Assembly (NCBI GenBank): GCA_021325145.1
Contig: JAJPHR010000006.1
Location: forward strand, 17,441-81,440
DNA length: 64,000 bases
Source: Verrucomicrobiota bacterium
GTDB lineage: Bacteria > Verrucomicrobiota > Verrucomicrobiia > Limisphaerales > Pedosphaeraceae
Direction: 5' to 3'
In this document: positions 45,764 through 55,652 of the stretch, one piece after another
Layout of the letters: each line of letters opens with the position of its first letter
Numbering within the stretch: the first letter of the stretch is position 1
Translations under genes and position numbers: made by a program
Notes under the pieces: model-generated
Databases searched by the model: none
What the model was told of the DNA's origin: nothing
The model's input: only the letters and a program-made list of their open reading frames with translations

Positions 45764-46792
45764 ATGACAAGAACCTGCCGACTTATTTTCCTGATTGGCC
45801 TGGCGGTCGAGTTGTTTTGCGCCGGCGCTTTACGGGCCGACGAGACGAACGCCGCGCCGGTTCGTTACAAGGAAATGGCAGGACCGTTCGAGGTGGAAAC
45901 CGTGAAGTATGACTGGCACGACCAGAAGCGGAACCGCGATGTGCCAGCCAAGATTTATTATCCCAAGACCGGCGGTCCTTTTCCAGTCATCATCTTTTCG
46001 CACGGGTTGGGTGGGTCGCGGGACGGCTATGAATATCTGGGGAGGCATTGGGCCAGTCACGGCTATGTTTCGGTGCACGTGCAGCACTTGGGGAGCGACA
46101 GCGCGGTTTGGCGGGACGCGCCAGCCGGTGAAAGGTGGCAGGCCTTGGAACGGTCGGCCATGAATATCCAGAATGCCGTGGAGCGGCCCAAGGACGTGAG
46201 CTTCGCCATCGACCAAATGAAGGCGCTTAACGCTGAAGATGGGCCGTTCAAAGGACGGGTCGATTTGGAGCGCGTTGGTGTGGCGGGACATTCGTTTGGA
46301 GCATTCACCACGCTGGCCGTGGCGGGAGAAACGTTTCCCACATTGGACGGCAGCGGCGAGCGCACCGCCGTGGATCCGCGGGTCAAGGCCGCCATCGCGA
46401 TGAGTTCCCCGGTGCCCGCGCTGAAAGCGCGCTGGGACAAGGCGTTTGCGAAGATCCGCATCCCGATGTTTCATATGACGGGCACTAAGGACGATTCCCC
46501 CATTGGCAGCAGCAAAGCGCCTGACCGCCGCGTGCCGTTCGACAAGATCAGCGGAGCTGATCAATACCTGGTGACCTTCAAAGACGGCGACCACATGGTT
46601 TTTTCAGGACATCTGCCGGGACAATCAGGCGGCGAGAATGATGCGTTGTTCCAAAGTTTCGTGTTGATGGGGGCGACGGCGTTTTGGGATGCGTATTTGA
46701 AGGACGACGCGCGGGCGAAGGCGTGGCTGACGACGGACGGGTTTGCAGAGGTGCTGAAGGACAACGGCAAATTCGAACGAAAATTCAAATGA
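45764..46792 (+). CDS. Secreted alpha/beta hydrolase (dienelactone hydrolase / PET-hydrolase-like)
   Basis: 342 aa with signal peptide (MTRTCRLIFLIGLAVELFCAGALRA). The alpha/beta fold shows FPVIIFSHGLGGSRDGYEYLGRHWASHGYV (oxyanion HG), nucleophile elbow GHSFGA near residue 177, Asp in HMTGTKDD and His in FKDGDHMVFSG. The pattern is of the chlorophyllase/dienelactone-hydrolase-like group of exported esterases. The substrate is unknown. The start is fixed by the signal peptide; open frame before it is not coding in character. Confidence 0.85.
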   Translation: MTRTCRLIFLIGLAVELFCAGALRADETNAAPVRYKEMAGPFEVETVKYDWHDQKRNRDVPAKIYYPKTGGPFPVIIFSHGLGGSRDGYEYLGRHWASHGYVSVHVQHLGSDSAVWRDAPAGERWQALERSAMNIQNAVERPKDVSFAIDQMKALNAEDGPFKGRVDLERVGVAGHSFGAFTTLAVAGETFPTLDGSGERTAVDPRVKAAIAMSSPVPALKARWDKAFAKIRIPMFHMTGTKDDSPIGSSKAPDRRVPFDKISGADQYLVTFKDGDHMVFSGHLPGQSGGENDALFQSFVLMGATAFWDAYLKDDARAKAWLTTDGFAEVLKDNGKFERKFK

Positions 46793-47023
46793 CCGCTGCG
46801 GACAACTTCCCTTGAAACGAAAAGACCAGCCATCATGCATTGAGGCTGGCTGGCCCTAGTCGTAAAACAGTCAACACTGACTGTCCGCGCTTAATCTAAT
46901 GCAGCCAGGAGACTTCGCATGTCAGGGCCCGGCCGATTCGCTTGTCAGTCCGGGTCCTACAGCGTGCGGAGTGGCGGCGCGTTTTCGCTTGCCATTTCAC
47001 GCCAAAACCCGGACTCATTGGCT

Positions 47024-47398
47024 ATGTCAGGAACGATTCTCTTTGTTGATGATGAGCACGAAATGCGGCACATGGCCGCAAACTATTTTGATAGCTTTGG
47101 GTACAAGCTGTTGAGTGCGGAAAATGCCGACGACGCAATGCGGCTTGCGGCTGCCAATGCGGTGGACGTGATCGTGCTGGACGTTAATCTGGCTGATCTG
47201 GCCGGCAAGGACGGATCCAACCTGATCGCCGCGTTGAAACGCGGGCATCCCGCCATTCCGGTCGTCCTATTCTCGGGCTTGAACTGCGAAGACGAGGAAG
47301 TCAAGGACATGCTCAAGGCTGGTGCGGAACGATTTGTTTCCAAAGTGGATTCATTGAACGACCTGCTCAAAGCCGTTCAGGATGTCCTCAGCCATTAG
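47024..47398 (+). CDS. Single-domain response regulator
   Basis: 124 aa receiver only: ILFVDDEHEMRHMA, phosphoacceptor Asp in VIVLDVNLADLAGKDG, Ser in VLFSGLNCEDEE and Lys in FVSKVDSLNDLL. No output domain and no kinase nearby. The frame extends upstream to 46919, but MSGTILFVDD at 47024 begins the domain. Confidence 0.88.
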   Translation: MSGTILFVDDEHEMRHMAANYFDSFGYKLLSAENADDAMRLAAANAVDVIVLDVNLADLAGKDGSNLIAALKRGHPAIPVVLFSGLNCEDEEVKDMLKAGAERFVSKVDSLNDLLKAVQDVLSH

Positions 47399-47749
47399 GA
47401 AGCTTTTCAAAGAGGCCCATTAGCAGTAACGAATCTAGGCAGGCGCAGTCCTCTGCCCGTCGTCGGCACACGGAGTGACACGCCCCACAGGATGGATTCT
47501 TAATCCCGGCAAGAACGCCCAAAATTTGCGGAGTGTTTCCGGGAAAATTCCTTAAGACGACCCGGGTGGCGGACGCCAAGGAGGTGGGGATGGGGAATCC
47601 CGCTGAAGAAACGTGCCGCCCAACCCGGATCGGAACCAATTTGCCACGTAAAACTCCCCCCGTCAATACCCTAAATATACGACATATATAGCCCGTTTTT
47701 CTCCCTTACGCGGCCGCAGTGCAGTTGTGGAACGCGGAACACCAGCACC
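47399..47749. other. Intergenic region with two repeat-like structures
   Basis: A family-C copy (47443-47485, opposite orientation to 38570) and a long hairpin (47562-47628). The hairpin pairs CCGGGT and GGCGG (47562-47572) with CCGCC and ACCCGG (47616-47628). No gene was seen. Confidence 0.55.
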
Positions 47750-50251
47750 TCACAAGTTGGCGCGTCCGCTCCATTTCCAATTCCGCACCTCGGGCAGGTC
47801 CTCTCCGTGCTCACGGATGTATTGCTTGTGCTCGATGAGTTTGCCTATGAGCGCTTGTTTCGCATAGGCCGCTCGCGGCCCGAGTTGAGGCACGCGGTCG
47901 ATCACATCCATTACCAGGTGAAATCGGTCGAGGTCGTTTAATACCACCATGTCGAACGGCGTTGTCGTGGTTCCCTCCTCCTTGTAACCCCGGACGTGCA
48001 GGTTGCGGTGATTCGTGCGGCGATAGGTCAGGCGATGGATCAGGGTGGGGTAGCCGTGGAAAGCGAAAATGATCGGCTTGTCCTTCGTGAACAGCACGTC
48101 AAAATCCTTGTCGCTCAAACCATGCGGGTGTTCGCTCGCGGGTTGCAGTCGCATCAGATCGACCACATTCACGACGCGCACTTTCAATTCCGGAAAATGG
48201 CTGCGCAAAAGCTCCACTGCCGCGAGCGTTTCCATGGTCGGCACGTCCCCGGCGCACGCCATGACGACGTCCGGTTCGCCGCCCTGGTCGTTGCTCGCCC
48301 ATTCCCAGATGCCGATGCCCATCGTGCAATGCTTGAGGGCGGCGTCCATGTCGAGCCATTGCGGCGCGGGTTGTTTGCCGATCACCACCAGGTTCACGTA
48401 GTTGCGGCTTCGCAGGCAATGATCTGTCACTGACAGCAGCGTATTTGCGTCCGGCGGCAGATAAACGCGGATGACCTCCGCTTTCTTATTCACCACGTGA
48501 TCGATGAACCCCGGGTCCTGGTGGCTGAAACCATTGTGGTCCTGCCGCCAAACATGCGAGGTCAGCAAATAGTTGAGCGAGGCAATCGGCCGACGCCACG
48601 GAATGTGCCGCGTTGTTTTCAACCACTTCGCATGCTGATTGAACATGGAATCGATAATGTGAATGAATGCCTCATAACACGAAAAGAAACCATGCCTGCC
48701 CGTGAGCAAATAACCCTCCAGCCAGCCCTCGCACATATGCTCGCTCAACACCTCCATAACGCGGCCGTCGGGCGAAACATGATCGTCCGTCGGGAGGATT
48801 TCCGCCGTCGAACAGCGGTCGGTCACCTCGAACACCGCATTCCAGCGATTCGAGGAGGTTTCGTCCGGGCTGAACACGCGAAAGTTTTTGTGATCGGCAT
48901 TGAGTTTGAAAACGTCGCGGATGAATTCGCCTTGCACGCGGGTGGCCTCGGCCGCGACCGCTCCGGGCCGCGGCACCTTGACGGCATAATCGCAAAAATC
49001 CGGCAGACGCAAATCGCGCAACAGCAATCCGCCATTGGCATGCGGATTGGCGCCCATGCGGCGATCGCCGGTCGGCGCAAGTTCCGCGATCTCGGCGCGC
49101 AGGCGGCCCCGGGCATCAAAAAGCTTTTCTGGCTGGTAGCTCTTCATCCACCGCTCCAGAATCCGGATGTGTTCCGGCTTGTCCATGTCGCCCATGGGCA
49201 CTTGATGGGCGCGGAAGGTGCCTTCCACGAGTTTGCCATCGACCGTCTTCGGGCCGGTCCAGCCTTTGGGCGAACGGAGCACGATCATCGGCCAGAGCGG
49301 GCGTTCGGTGAATCCACTCGTGCGCGCCCGGTATTGGATGGCCTTGATTTCGGCTATCACGGTATCGAGCGTCGCAGCCATTAAACGGTGCATCCTGGCT
49401 GGCTCGTCGCCTTCCACGAAGTATGGCTTGTAACCGTAACCCCGAAAGAGCGATTCCAATTCCGCGTGTGGCAGGCGCGCAAGCACAGTCGGTCCCGCGA
49501 TCTTGTAGCCGTTCAAGTGAAGGATCGGCAGCACTGCGCCGTCGCGAGCGGGATTGAGGAATTTGTTCGAATGCCAGCTTGTCGCGAGCGGACCGGTTTC
49601 GGCTTCGCCGTCGCCCACCACGCACACCGCCAAAAGATCGGGGTTGTCAAAGACCGCGCCGAACGCATGGACCAGGGAGTAACCCAATTCTCCTCCTTCG
49701 TGAATCGAACCGGGCGTTTCCGGCGCGACATGGCTCGGAATGCCGCCGGGAAAAGAGAACTGTTTGAACAGCCGCTTCATCCCTTCCTCGTCCTGCGAAA
49801 TCTCCGGATAAATTTCGCTGTAGGTGCCCTCAAGATAAGTATTCGCCACCAGGCCCGGCCCGCCGTGGCCGGGACCGGCGATGTAAATGACATCCAGATC
49901 CTGCTCGCGAATGACGCGGTTAAGATGCACGTAAATGAAGTTCAACCCGGGCGTCGTGCCCCAATGTCCCAACAGGCGGGGCTTGATGTCCTTGCGTGTT
50001 AACTTCCGTTTCAACAGCGGATTGCCCATCAAGTAGATTTGCCCGATCGAGAGGTAATTCGCCGCGCGCCACCACGCGTCCATCTTGCGGAGCAGTTCGG
50101 AATCGTATCCGGCGCCGCCATCCGGATGCGGCGTGCGCGCCCGCTCCGATCCCGGCCTCGATGAAACGCGGCGGCGCGATGAAGTGGTCGCGGGGCGGGA
50201 ACCGAGGGATGGTTGGGACAGGCGGGAAGCTTTTTTCGTGGATGGATTCAT
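47750..50251 (-). CDS. xfp: Phosphoketolase
   Basis: 833 aa, TPP enzyme cleaving xylulose-5-P and/or fructose-6-P to acetyl-phosphate. Family signatures: [55 protein letters not shown] (EGGELGY is diagnostic), TPP-binding [19 protein letters not shown], and [17 protein letters not shown] basic, disordered extension of about 50 residues precedes the core. ATG 50251 is preferred to TTG 50266. It is downstream of ackA with a 58-base gap, so acetyl-phosphate would be turned straight into acetate and ATP. Confidence 0.96.
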   Translation of the reverse strand: MNPSTKKASRLSQPSLGSRPATTSSRRRVSSRPGSERARTPHPDGGAGYDSELLRKMDAWWRAANYLSIGQIYLMGNPLLKRKLTRKDIKPRLLGHWGTTPGLNFIYVHLNRVIREQDLDVIYIAGPGHGGPGLVANTYLEGTYSEIYPEISQDEEGMKRLFKQFSFPGGIPSHVAPETPGSIHEGGELGYSLVHAFGAVFDNPDLLAVCVVGDGEAETGPLATSWHSNKFLNPARDGAVLPILHLNGYKIAGPTVLARLPHAELESLFRGYGYKPYFVEGDEPARMHRLMAATLDTVIAEIKAIQYRARTSGFTERPLWPMIVLRSPKGWTGPKTVDGKLVEGTFRAHQVPMGDMDKPEHIRILERWMKSYQPEKLFDARGRLRAEIAELAPTGDRRMGANPHANGGLLLRDLRLPDFCDYAVKVPRPGAVAAEATRVQGEFIRDVFKLNADHKNFRVFSPDETSSNRWNAVFEVTDRCSTAEILPTDDHVSPDGRVMEVLSEHMCEGWLEGYLLTGRHGFFSCYEAFIHIIDSMFNQHAKWLKTTRHIPWRRPIASLNYLLTSHVWRQDHNGFSHQDPGFIDHVVNKKAEVIRVYLPPDANTLLSVTDHCLRSRNYVNLVVIGKQPAPQWLDMDAALKHCTMGIGIWEWASNDQGGEPDVVMACAGDVPTMETLAAVELLRSHFPELKVRVVNVVDLMRLQPASEHPHGLSDKDFDVLFTKDKPIIFAFHGYPTLIHRLTYRRTNHRNLHVRGYKEEGTTTTPFDMVVLNDLDRFHLVMDVIDRVPQLGPRAAYAKQALIGKLIEHKQYIREHGEDLPEVRNWKWSGRANL

Positions 50252-50309
50252 AAGCAAGTTTTGCAAGGTTTAGCCGGTGCGACATTACGACAAAATTCAT
50301 TCATGGTTT

Positions 50310-51527
50310 TCAAGCTGTCCCCATTGTTTCAGCGAGCGGCAACAACTGCTTCGCCGCTTGCGCCAGGCAAAGTTCTTCATCAGTACGCATGACTCGCACT
50401 GTGACCTTGCCGCCAGGTTTGCTGATGACCGGGGCGTTGGCTGCGTTGGCGGATACGTCGAGTTCAATTCCCAGGAATTCCAGGCCAGCGCATATTCGGG
50501 CGCGAATCACCGTGGCGTTTTCGCCGATGCCGGCGGAAAACACGAGCGTATCCAATCCATTGAGCGCCGCCGCCAGCGCGCCGATCCATTTTCTTGCCGA
50601 GTAACAGAACGCTTCCACGGCTTCCGCTGCCCGCACGTCCTCCTGCTCTCGCGCCAGCAAATCGCGGATATCGGGGCTTAGCTCGGAAATCCCGAGCAAT
50701 CCGGATTGGGTGTTCACCATCTGGTTGAATTGTTCGGGCGTCATGCCTTCGGTTCGGGCAAAATACGCCGGCAATGCAGGGTCGAGATCGCCGGGACGCG
50801 TGCTCATCACCAACCCGGCTGCGGGAGTGAAAGCCATGGTGGTGTCGATACCGCGGCCACCCCGCACCGCGGCCATGCTTGCGCCGTTGCCCAAATGCGC
50901 AAGGATGACCCTGCCTCGAGCCGCCTCAATGCCCGCCACCCGCTCCAATTCCGCCATCAAAAAGGAATACGACAATCCGTGAAAACCGTAACGCTGCACG
51001 CCTTGCTGGTCGTATCGCCGCGGAATGGGCAGCAGCTTTGCGACCCGGGGCATGTCCCGATGAAATGCGGTATCAAAGCACGCCACCTGCGGCACGCCTG
51101 GGTAATGCCTGGCGAACTCTTCCAGCAACTCAACCTGTACCGGCAGGTGCAACGGCGCAAATTCCTTGATTCGCCGCAACTCGGCAATCACCTCCGGCGT
51201 TACCAGCCGTGGTTCCCGCAACCGCGCTCCACCGTGGACGATGCGGTGGCTGATCGCGCGCACCGAAACAGTTGCCTCCGCCGACAGCAATTCCCAGAGC
51301 GGTTTTACGCACCCCGCGTGATTTCCGGCCGGCATTGCCCGTTGCGCCTTTTTGCCCGTTGCCAAATTCGCCACCGACAATGTTCCTTCCGGCAGGCCGA
51401 TACGCTCAAATTTCCCCGTCAGCACCCGCGGCAGACTGTCTCCCGCCAGGAACAAGGCGAATTTGAGGCTCGATGACCCGCCGTTGATGGCCAAAATCCC
51501 GTCCTCCGATTGCGCGTTCGTTGTCAT
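50310..51527 (-). CDS. ackA: Acetate kinase
   Basis: 405 aa. Acetyl-phosphate + ADP to acetate + ATP. ILAINGGSSSLKFALF is the acetokinase first signature (with NGG in place of NAG). HRIVHGGARLREPRLV, VACFDTAFHRDMP, YGFHGLSYSF, RVILAHLGNGASMAAVRGGRGIDTTMAFTPAAGLVMSTRPGDLDP and FSAGIGENATVIR follow. ATG 51527 (MTTNAQSEDG) is chosen. It is upstream of the phosphoketolase gene and divergent from dnaK. Confidence 0.96.
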   Translation of the reverse strand: MTTNAQSEDGILAINGGSSSLKFALFLAGDSLPRVLTGKFERIGLPEGTLSVANLATGKKAQRAMPAGNHAGCVKPLWELLSAEATVSVRAISHRIVHGGARLREPRLVTPEVIAELRRIKEFAPLHLPVQVELLEEFARHYPGVPQVACFDTAFHRDMPRVAKLLPIPRRYDQQGVQRYGFHGLSYSFLMAELERVAGIEAARGRVILAHLGNGASMAAVRGGRGIDTTMAFTPAAGLVMSTRPGDLDPALPAYFARTEGMTPEQFNQMVNTQSGLLGISELSPDIRDLLAREQEDVRAAEAVEAFCYSARKWIGALAAALNGLDTLVFSAGIGENATVIRARICAGLEFLGIELDVSANAANAPVISKPGGKVTVRVMRTDEELCLAQAAKQLLPLAETMGTA

Positions 51528-51693
51528 GTCGCTTCTCGTTTCCGAAGGTATCACGCCGCCCGCTGATGCAGAAAGAAGCAAATTACAGCCTGAAAACAAT
51601 TCCACTTGCGCGCGCAGTTTTGTGTTAGATTGTTTTTAGAAGGGGACCTAACCGGACCAGTAAAAACAACCAAGTTTTTGGGAGAAATTTCTT

Positions 51694-53622
51694 ATGCCAA
51701 AAGTTATTGGAATCGATTTGGGAACAACCAATTCCTGCATGGCGGTAATGGAGGGCGGTGAGCCGACGGTGCTGGAAAACTCGGAAGGACGGCGCGTTAC
51801 TCCATCCGTGGTCGCCTTTACAAAGACCGGCGAACGGCTCGTGGGAGATGCCGCCAAACGGCAGGCCGTTACCAACGCCCGCAACACCATTTACTCCATC
51901 AAACGTTTCATGGGACGGAAGTTTGATGAAGTGCAGGAGGAACTTAAGCGCGTCCCCTACAAAGTCGTCCGCGGCCCGAATGGAGACGCAGTGGTGGAAG
52001 TCGAGGTGGAGGGGCGACGCCGCACATTCAGTCCGCCGGAAATCTCGGCCATGATTCTTGGCAAGTTGAAGGCCGATGCGGAAACGCGGCTGGGTGAAAA
52101 AATCACACAAGCGGTCATTACCGTGCCGGCCTACTTCAACGATTCGCAACGCCAGGCTACCAAGGACGCCGGCCGCATCGCCGGGTTGGAGGTTTTGCGC
52201 ATCATCAATGAACCCACCGCTGCTTCGCTGGCTTACGGACTCGACAAAAAGAAGGACGAAGAAATCGCGGTGTACGACCTCGGCGGTGGCACGTTCGATA
52301 TTTCGGTGCTGGAGATTGGCGACGGTGTGTTCGAGGTCAAGGCCACCAACGGCGATACGCATTTGGGCGGCGACGATTGGGACAATCGCATCATGGACTG
52401 GGTTCTGGACGAGTTTAAGCGCAACACCGGCATGGATTTGCGAAACCAGCCGGACGCGGTTCAGCGCATCAAGGAAGAGGCCGAAAAAGCCAAGATCGCC
52501 TTGTCCAGCACGATGGAATACGAGATCAACCTGCCATTTATCACCGCCGATGCGAGCGGCCCCAAGCATATCAGCATGAAGCTGACGCGTGCGAAAATGG
52601 AACAGCTTTGCGAAGACCTGTTCGAGCGCACGATTCCGCCGGTGAAGCAATGCTTGCAGGACGCGGGCGTCACCGCCGATGACATTGACGAATTGGTGCT
52701 GGTGGGTGGGATGACCCGCATGCCGAAAGTCGTCGAGATCGCGCGGTCCCTGATCAAGAAACAACCGCACCAGGGTGTGAACCCGGATGAAGTGGTGGCG
52801 GTCGGCGCAGCGATCCAGGCGGGCGTGCTCAAGGGCGAAGTCCGGGACGTGTTGTTGCTGGACGTGACTCCATTGTCACTGGGCATCGAAACGCTCGGCG
52901 GCGTGATGACCAGGCTCATCGAACGCAATACCACAATCCCCACGCGCAAATCGGAAGTCTTCTCGACGGCCGCGGACAATCAACCCGGCGTGGAGGTGCA
53001 TGTCCTGCAAGGCGAACGCCCGCTGGCGCGCGACAATAAAACCATCGGACGCTTCCAGCTTACGGACATTCCACCTGCGCCGCGCGGCGTGCCGCAGATC
53101 GAAGTGGCGTTTGACATCGATGCCAACGGCATCCTGCACGTCAGCGCCAAAGACCTCGGCACCGGCAAGGAGCAGAAGATTACCATCACCGCGAGCAGCG
53201 GACTTTCGAAGGACGAAATTGCCCGCATGCAACGCGAGGCCGAGGCCCACGCGGAAGAGGATCGCCGGCAACGCGAGTTGATCGAAGCCCGCAACGAGGC
53301 GGACAATTCGGTCTATCGCTCCGAGAAGATGCTCCGCGACAACGCGGACAAGATCTCGCCGGATGATCGGGGGAAAATCGAATCGGCCATCAACGAAACC
53401 AAGGAAGCCCTCAAAGGCGAGGACGCCGGCGCCATCAAGGCGGCGAGCAACCGGTTGAATGAAGCCTGGCAGGCGGTTTCATCCGGACTCTATCGCGCCG
53501 CTTCCGAAAGAACGCAGGCTGGACGCGGAACCCAGCCGGAACCGCAACCTTCGGAAGGAGGCCGCCGCGATGGCGACGTGGTCGAAGCCGAAGTGGTGGA
53601 CGACAAGGGCGGGAAAGCCTGA
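51694..53622 (+). CDS. dnaK: Molecular chaperone DnaK (Hsp70)
   Basis: 642 aa, full length. Opening [20 protein letters not shown], nucleotide-binding [64 protein letters not shown], then substrate-binding domain ([20 protein letters not shown]) and helical lid. The C-terminus ends in an acidic [18 protein letters not shown] ribosome-binding site lies nine bases before the ATG. No grpE or dnaJ is adjacent, and no CIRCE element was seen, so control is not through HrcA in an obvious way. Confidence 0.98.
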   Translation: MPKVIGIDLGTTNSCMAVMEGGEPTVLENSEGRRVTPSVVAFTKTGERLVGDAAKRQAVTNARNTIYSIKRFMGRKFDEVQEELKRVPYKVVRGPNGDAVVEVEVEGRRRTFSPPEISAMILGKLKADAETRLGEKITQAVITVPAYFNDSQRQATKDAGRIAGLEVLRIINEPTAASLAYGLDKKKDEEIAVYDLGGGTFDISVLEIGDGVFEVKATNGDTHLGGDDWDNRIMDWVLDEFKRNTGMDLRNQPDAVQRIKEEAEKAKIALSSTMEYEINLPFITADASGPKHISMKLTRAKMEQLCEDLFERTIPPVKQCLQDAGVTADDIDELVLVGGMTRMPKVVEIARSLIKKQPHQGVNPDEVVAVGAAIQAGVLKGEVRDVLLLDVTPLSLGIETLGGVMTRLIERNTTIPTRKSEVFSTAADNQPGVEVHVLQGERPLARDNKTIGRFQLTDIPPAPRGVPQIEVAFDIDANGILHVSAKDLGTGKEQKITITASSGLSKDEIARMQREAEAHAEEDRRQRELIEARNEADNSVYRSEKMLRDNADKISPDDRGKIESAINETKEALKGEDAGAIKAASNRLNEAWQAVSSGLYRAASERTQAGRGTQPEPQPSEGGRRDGDVVEAEVVDDKGGKA

Positions 53623-53653
53623 CGTGGATGCCTCATCTCATGTCCGACGGTAG

Positions 53654-53672
53654 CACGGGCGACTCGCCCGTG
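53654..53672. repeat. Hairpin repeat CACGGGCG-ACT-CGCCCGTG
   Basis: Perfect 8-bp stem 31 bases after dnaK, with no T-run. It may serve as a terminator or be a REP-like unit. Confidence 0.5.
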
Positions 53673-53826
53673 ACCGCCGGGCCACGAAAGCGTTAGTCGG
53701 CGTCAGCCATCTCGCGAGCCGACCCGTCCCACCCGTCCCAAGGCCGGTAAACATTGGGTTTTCTGCACTCCGAATCCGTCCCAAACTCGTCCCAAGCGCC
53801 CTCGACCCGTCCTAAAATCCCCCTAA

Positions 53827-53854
53827 TCGTGCTCGTCCTCGTCGTCGTCCTCGG
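53827..53854 (+). repeat. Second copy of the CTCGTC repeat
   Basis: 28 bases identical to 38646-38673. It lies in a 289-base gap that also holds several CGTCCCA units (53723-53796). Confidence 0.8.
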
Positions 53855-53911
53855 TCCCACTCCGCTGTCCGGTTTGCCCCTCCAGCGGCGTCTGATATAT
53901 GAAGACAGACG

Positions 53912-55498
53912 ATGATGGACGACCGCCAATTGCTCGCGCGCTACGCCAGGGAGGGCTCTCAGGAAGCCTTCGCTGAACTGGTTGCCCGCCATTTGAACTT
54001 CGTCTATTCCGCCGCCTTGCGGCAGGTGCGCGCCACCCAGCTCGCCGAGGACGTCACCCAAATCGTCTTCATCAACCTCGCCCGCAAAGCCGCCTCGCTT
54101 TCCAGCCAGGTGGTGCTCGCGGGCTGGCTGCACCGCGATACGCGCTTCACCGCCCTGGACATGCTGCGCGCCGAGCGCCGCCGCCAGACGCGCGAACAGG
54201 AGGCCCTGGCCATGAACCCACCCGGCTCCAACGCCGATCCCGATTGGGAACAACTCCGTCCCTTGCTCGACGAAGCCCTGGATCAAATGAATCCCGTGGA
54301 CCGCGACGCGCTATTGCTGCGTTTCTTCGAGCAACGTTCCCTCAAGGAAATCGGCGCTGCCCTCGGTTCCGGCGAGGACGCGGCGCGCAAACGCGTGTCC
54401 CGCGCCCTCGACAAGCTCCGCGATCTGTTCGCCCGCCGCGGCGTCACGACCACCGCCTCCGCCCTCGCGGTCACCCTGGCCGCGAACGGCATTCAAGCCG
54501 CGCCCGTCACCCTGGCACCGGTCATCATTGCTTCATCCCTCGCCGCCGGTGGCGCGGTCGCCGGCGGAATCACCACCTTCAACCTCATCAAAACCATCGC
54601 CATGCCCCAAATCAAAACCGCCGTCCTCGCCATCGTCGCTGCCGCGGGAATCACCACTGCCGCCATCCAGCATCAAGCCGGCGAAAAGCTTCGCGCTGAA
54701 AACCGCGATTTGCTCGAACAAGGCCGCAAGCTCGCCCAACTTCAGCAGGAGAACGAACACCTGGCCAACCTCCTCGCGCAGGCGAATCGGCCGCATCTGT
54801 CGGAGGCCCAATCATCGGAATTGCTGCGTTTGCGCGGGGAAGTCGGGCGGTTGCGCTCGGATTTGCAAAAAAGCCTGGCCGCCGGCCATTCAACCGCAAC
54901 AAATCAGATTCCAGCCACCGCCAAAAATGAAACGCCCGATGACCCTTCTAAACCATTCACCGCCACCGTGGCGGCCCGCGTGGGGAACGGGCAGACACTG
55001 CTTACGGGTGGCTGGTCGATCACTCCCGGCAAGCGCACTTTCATACTCATGACCCCAATCGTTCACGGCAGTGATGGCAATCCAGCCCGGGTTACGATTG
55101 GCGGCAACACGAAGGAGATTCCGCAAGGGGCGGTTTATGTTCGCTACACCATGGTTGAAATCGCCGAGTCACCGCTGGGCCAATTGGGCATCGATCAATA
55201 CAAGACCGATGGCCGGGACAGTTCAGTTCAGAATGTATTCTCACCCGCGGAAGCGGAAACTTTCATGAACGCGTTGAAACAAACCGAGTCCACCGTGATG
55301 GCGTCACCCAGCGTGCTGGCGAAAGATGGAGAGCCGGCTCAAATAAGAATCGGGCAGGGTCCCTCCGCCACCGGTGAACAATCCCAAGCCAGCTACGCCA
55401 TCGACTTGACCCCGCGCCTGACCGCTGACCAGAGCGCGGTGGATATGTCGGTCACTGCGCAGATTGTGCCTCCAAACGTTCAGTCCCCGGATAATTAG
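53912..55498 (+). CDS. ECF sigma factor fused to membrane helix, coiled coil and secretin-like C-terminal domain
   Basis: 528 aa. Residues 1-180 are an ECF sigma factor: region 2 ([31 protein letters not shown]) and region 4 ([41 protein letters not shown]). Hydrophobic stretches follow ([19 protein letters not shown] and [16 protein letters not shown], about 239-256), then a coiled coil (about 258-328, [22 protein letters not shown]). The C-terminal part holds [20 protein letters not shown] at about 360 and [20 protein letters not shown] at about 462. These resemble two secretin-domain motifs but occur in reversed order. The sigma factor is thus tethered to the membrane with an outside sensor (inference). 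Confidence 0.85.
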   Translation: MMDDRQLLARYAREGSQEAFAELVARHLNFVYSAALRQVRATQLAEDVTQIVFINLARKAASLSSQVVLAGWLHRDTRFTALDMLRAERRRQTREQEALAMNPPGSNADPDWEQLRPLLDEALDQMNPVDRDALLLRFFEQRSLKEIGAALGSGEDAARKRVSRALDKLRDLFARRGVTTTASALAVTLAANGIQAAPVTLAPVIIASSLAAGGAVAGGITTFNLIKTIAMPQIKTAVLAIVAAAGITTAAIQHQAGEKLRAENRDLLEQGRKLAQLQQENEHLANLLAQANRPHLSEAQSSELLRLRGEVGRLRSDLQKSLAAGHSTATNQIPATAKNETPDDPSKPFTATVAARVGNGQTLLTGGWSITPGKRTFILMTPIVHGSDGNPARVTIGGNTKEIPQGAVYVRYTMVEIAESPLGQLGIDQYKTDGRDSSVQNVFSPAEAETFMNALKQTESTVMASPSVLAKDGEPAQIRIGQGPSATGEQSQASYAIDLTPRLTADQSAVDMSVTAQIVPPNVQSPDN

Positions 55499-55652
55499 CG
55501 TGCCAAAAAACTAGCCCCGGTCCCGCGTTGGGTCAAAGGGGCAGCTTCCGAACGCGCATCCATTTTTTCCCTTCTCCTTGCGCCTCCAGGGCGACATTTA
55601 AACATGATAATGGCCCATTTCATGCTTTGTCCTTTGGGTGCCTTTTGCTCAG

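Noticed and set aside
51540..51694. CIRCE-type operator before dnaK
   Set aside because: No TTAGCACTC-n9-GAGTGCTAA-like inverted repeat is present in the gap.
53654..53672. Hairpin after dnaK as an intrinsic terminator
   Set aside because: The stem is strong but no T-run follows, so it is listed only as a repeat.
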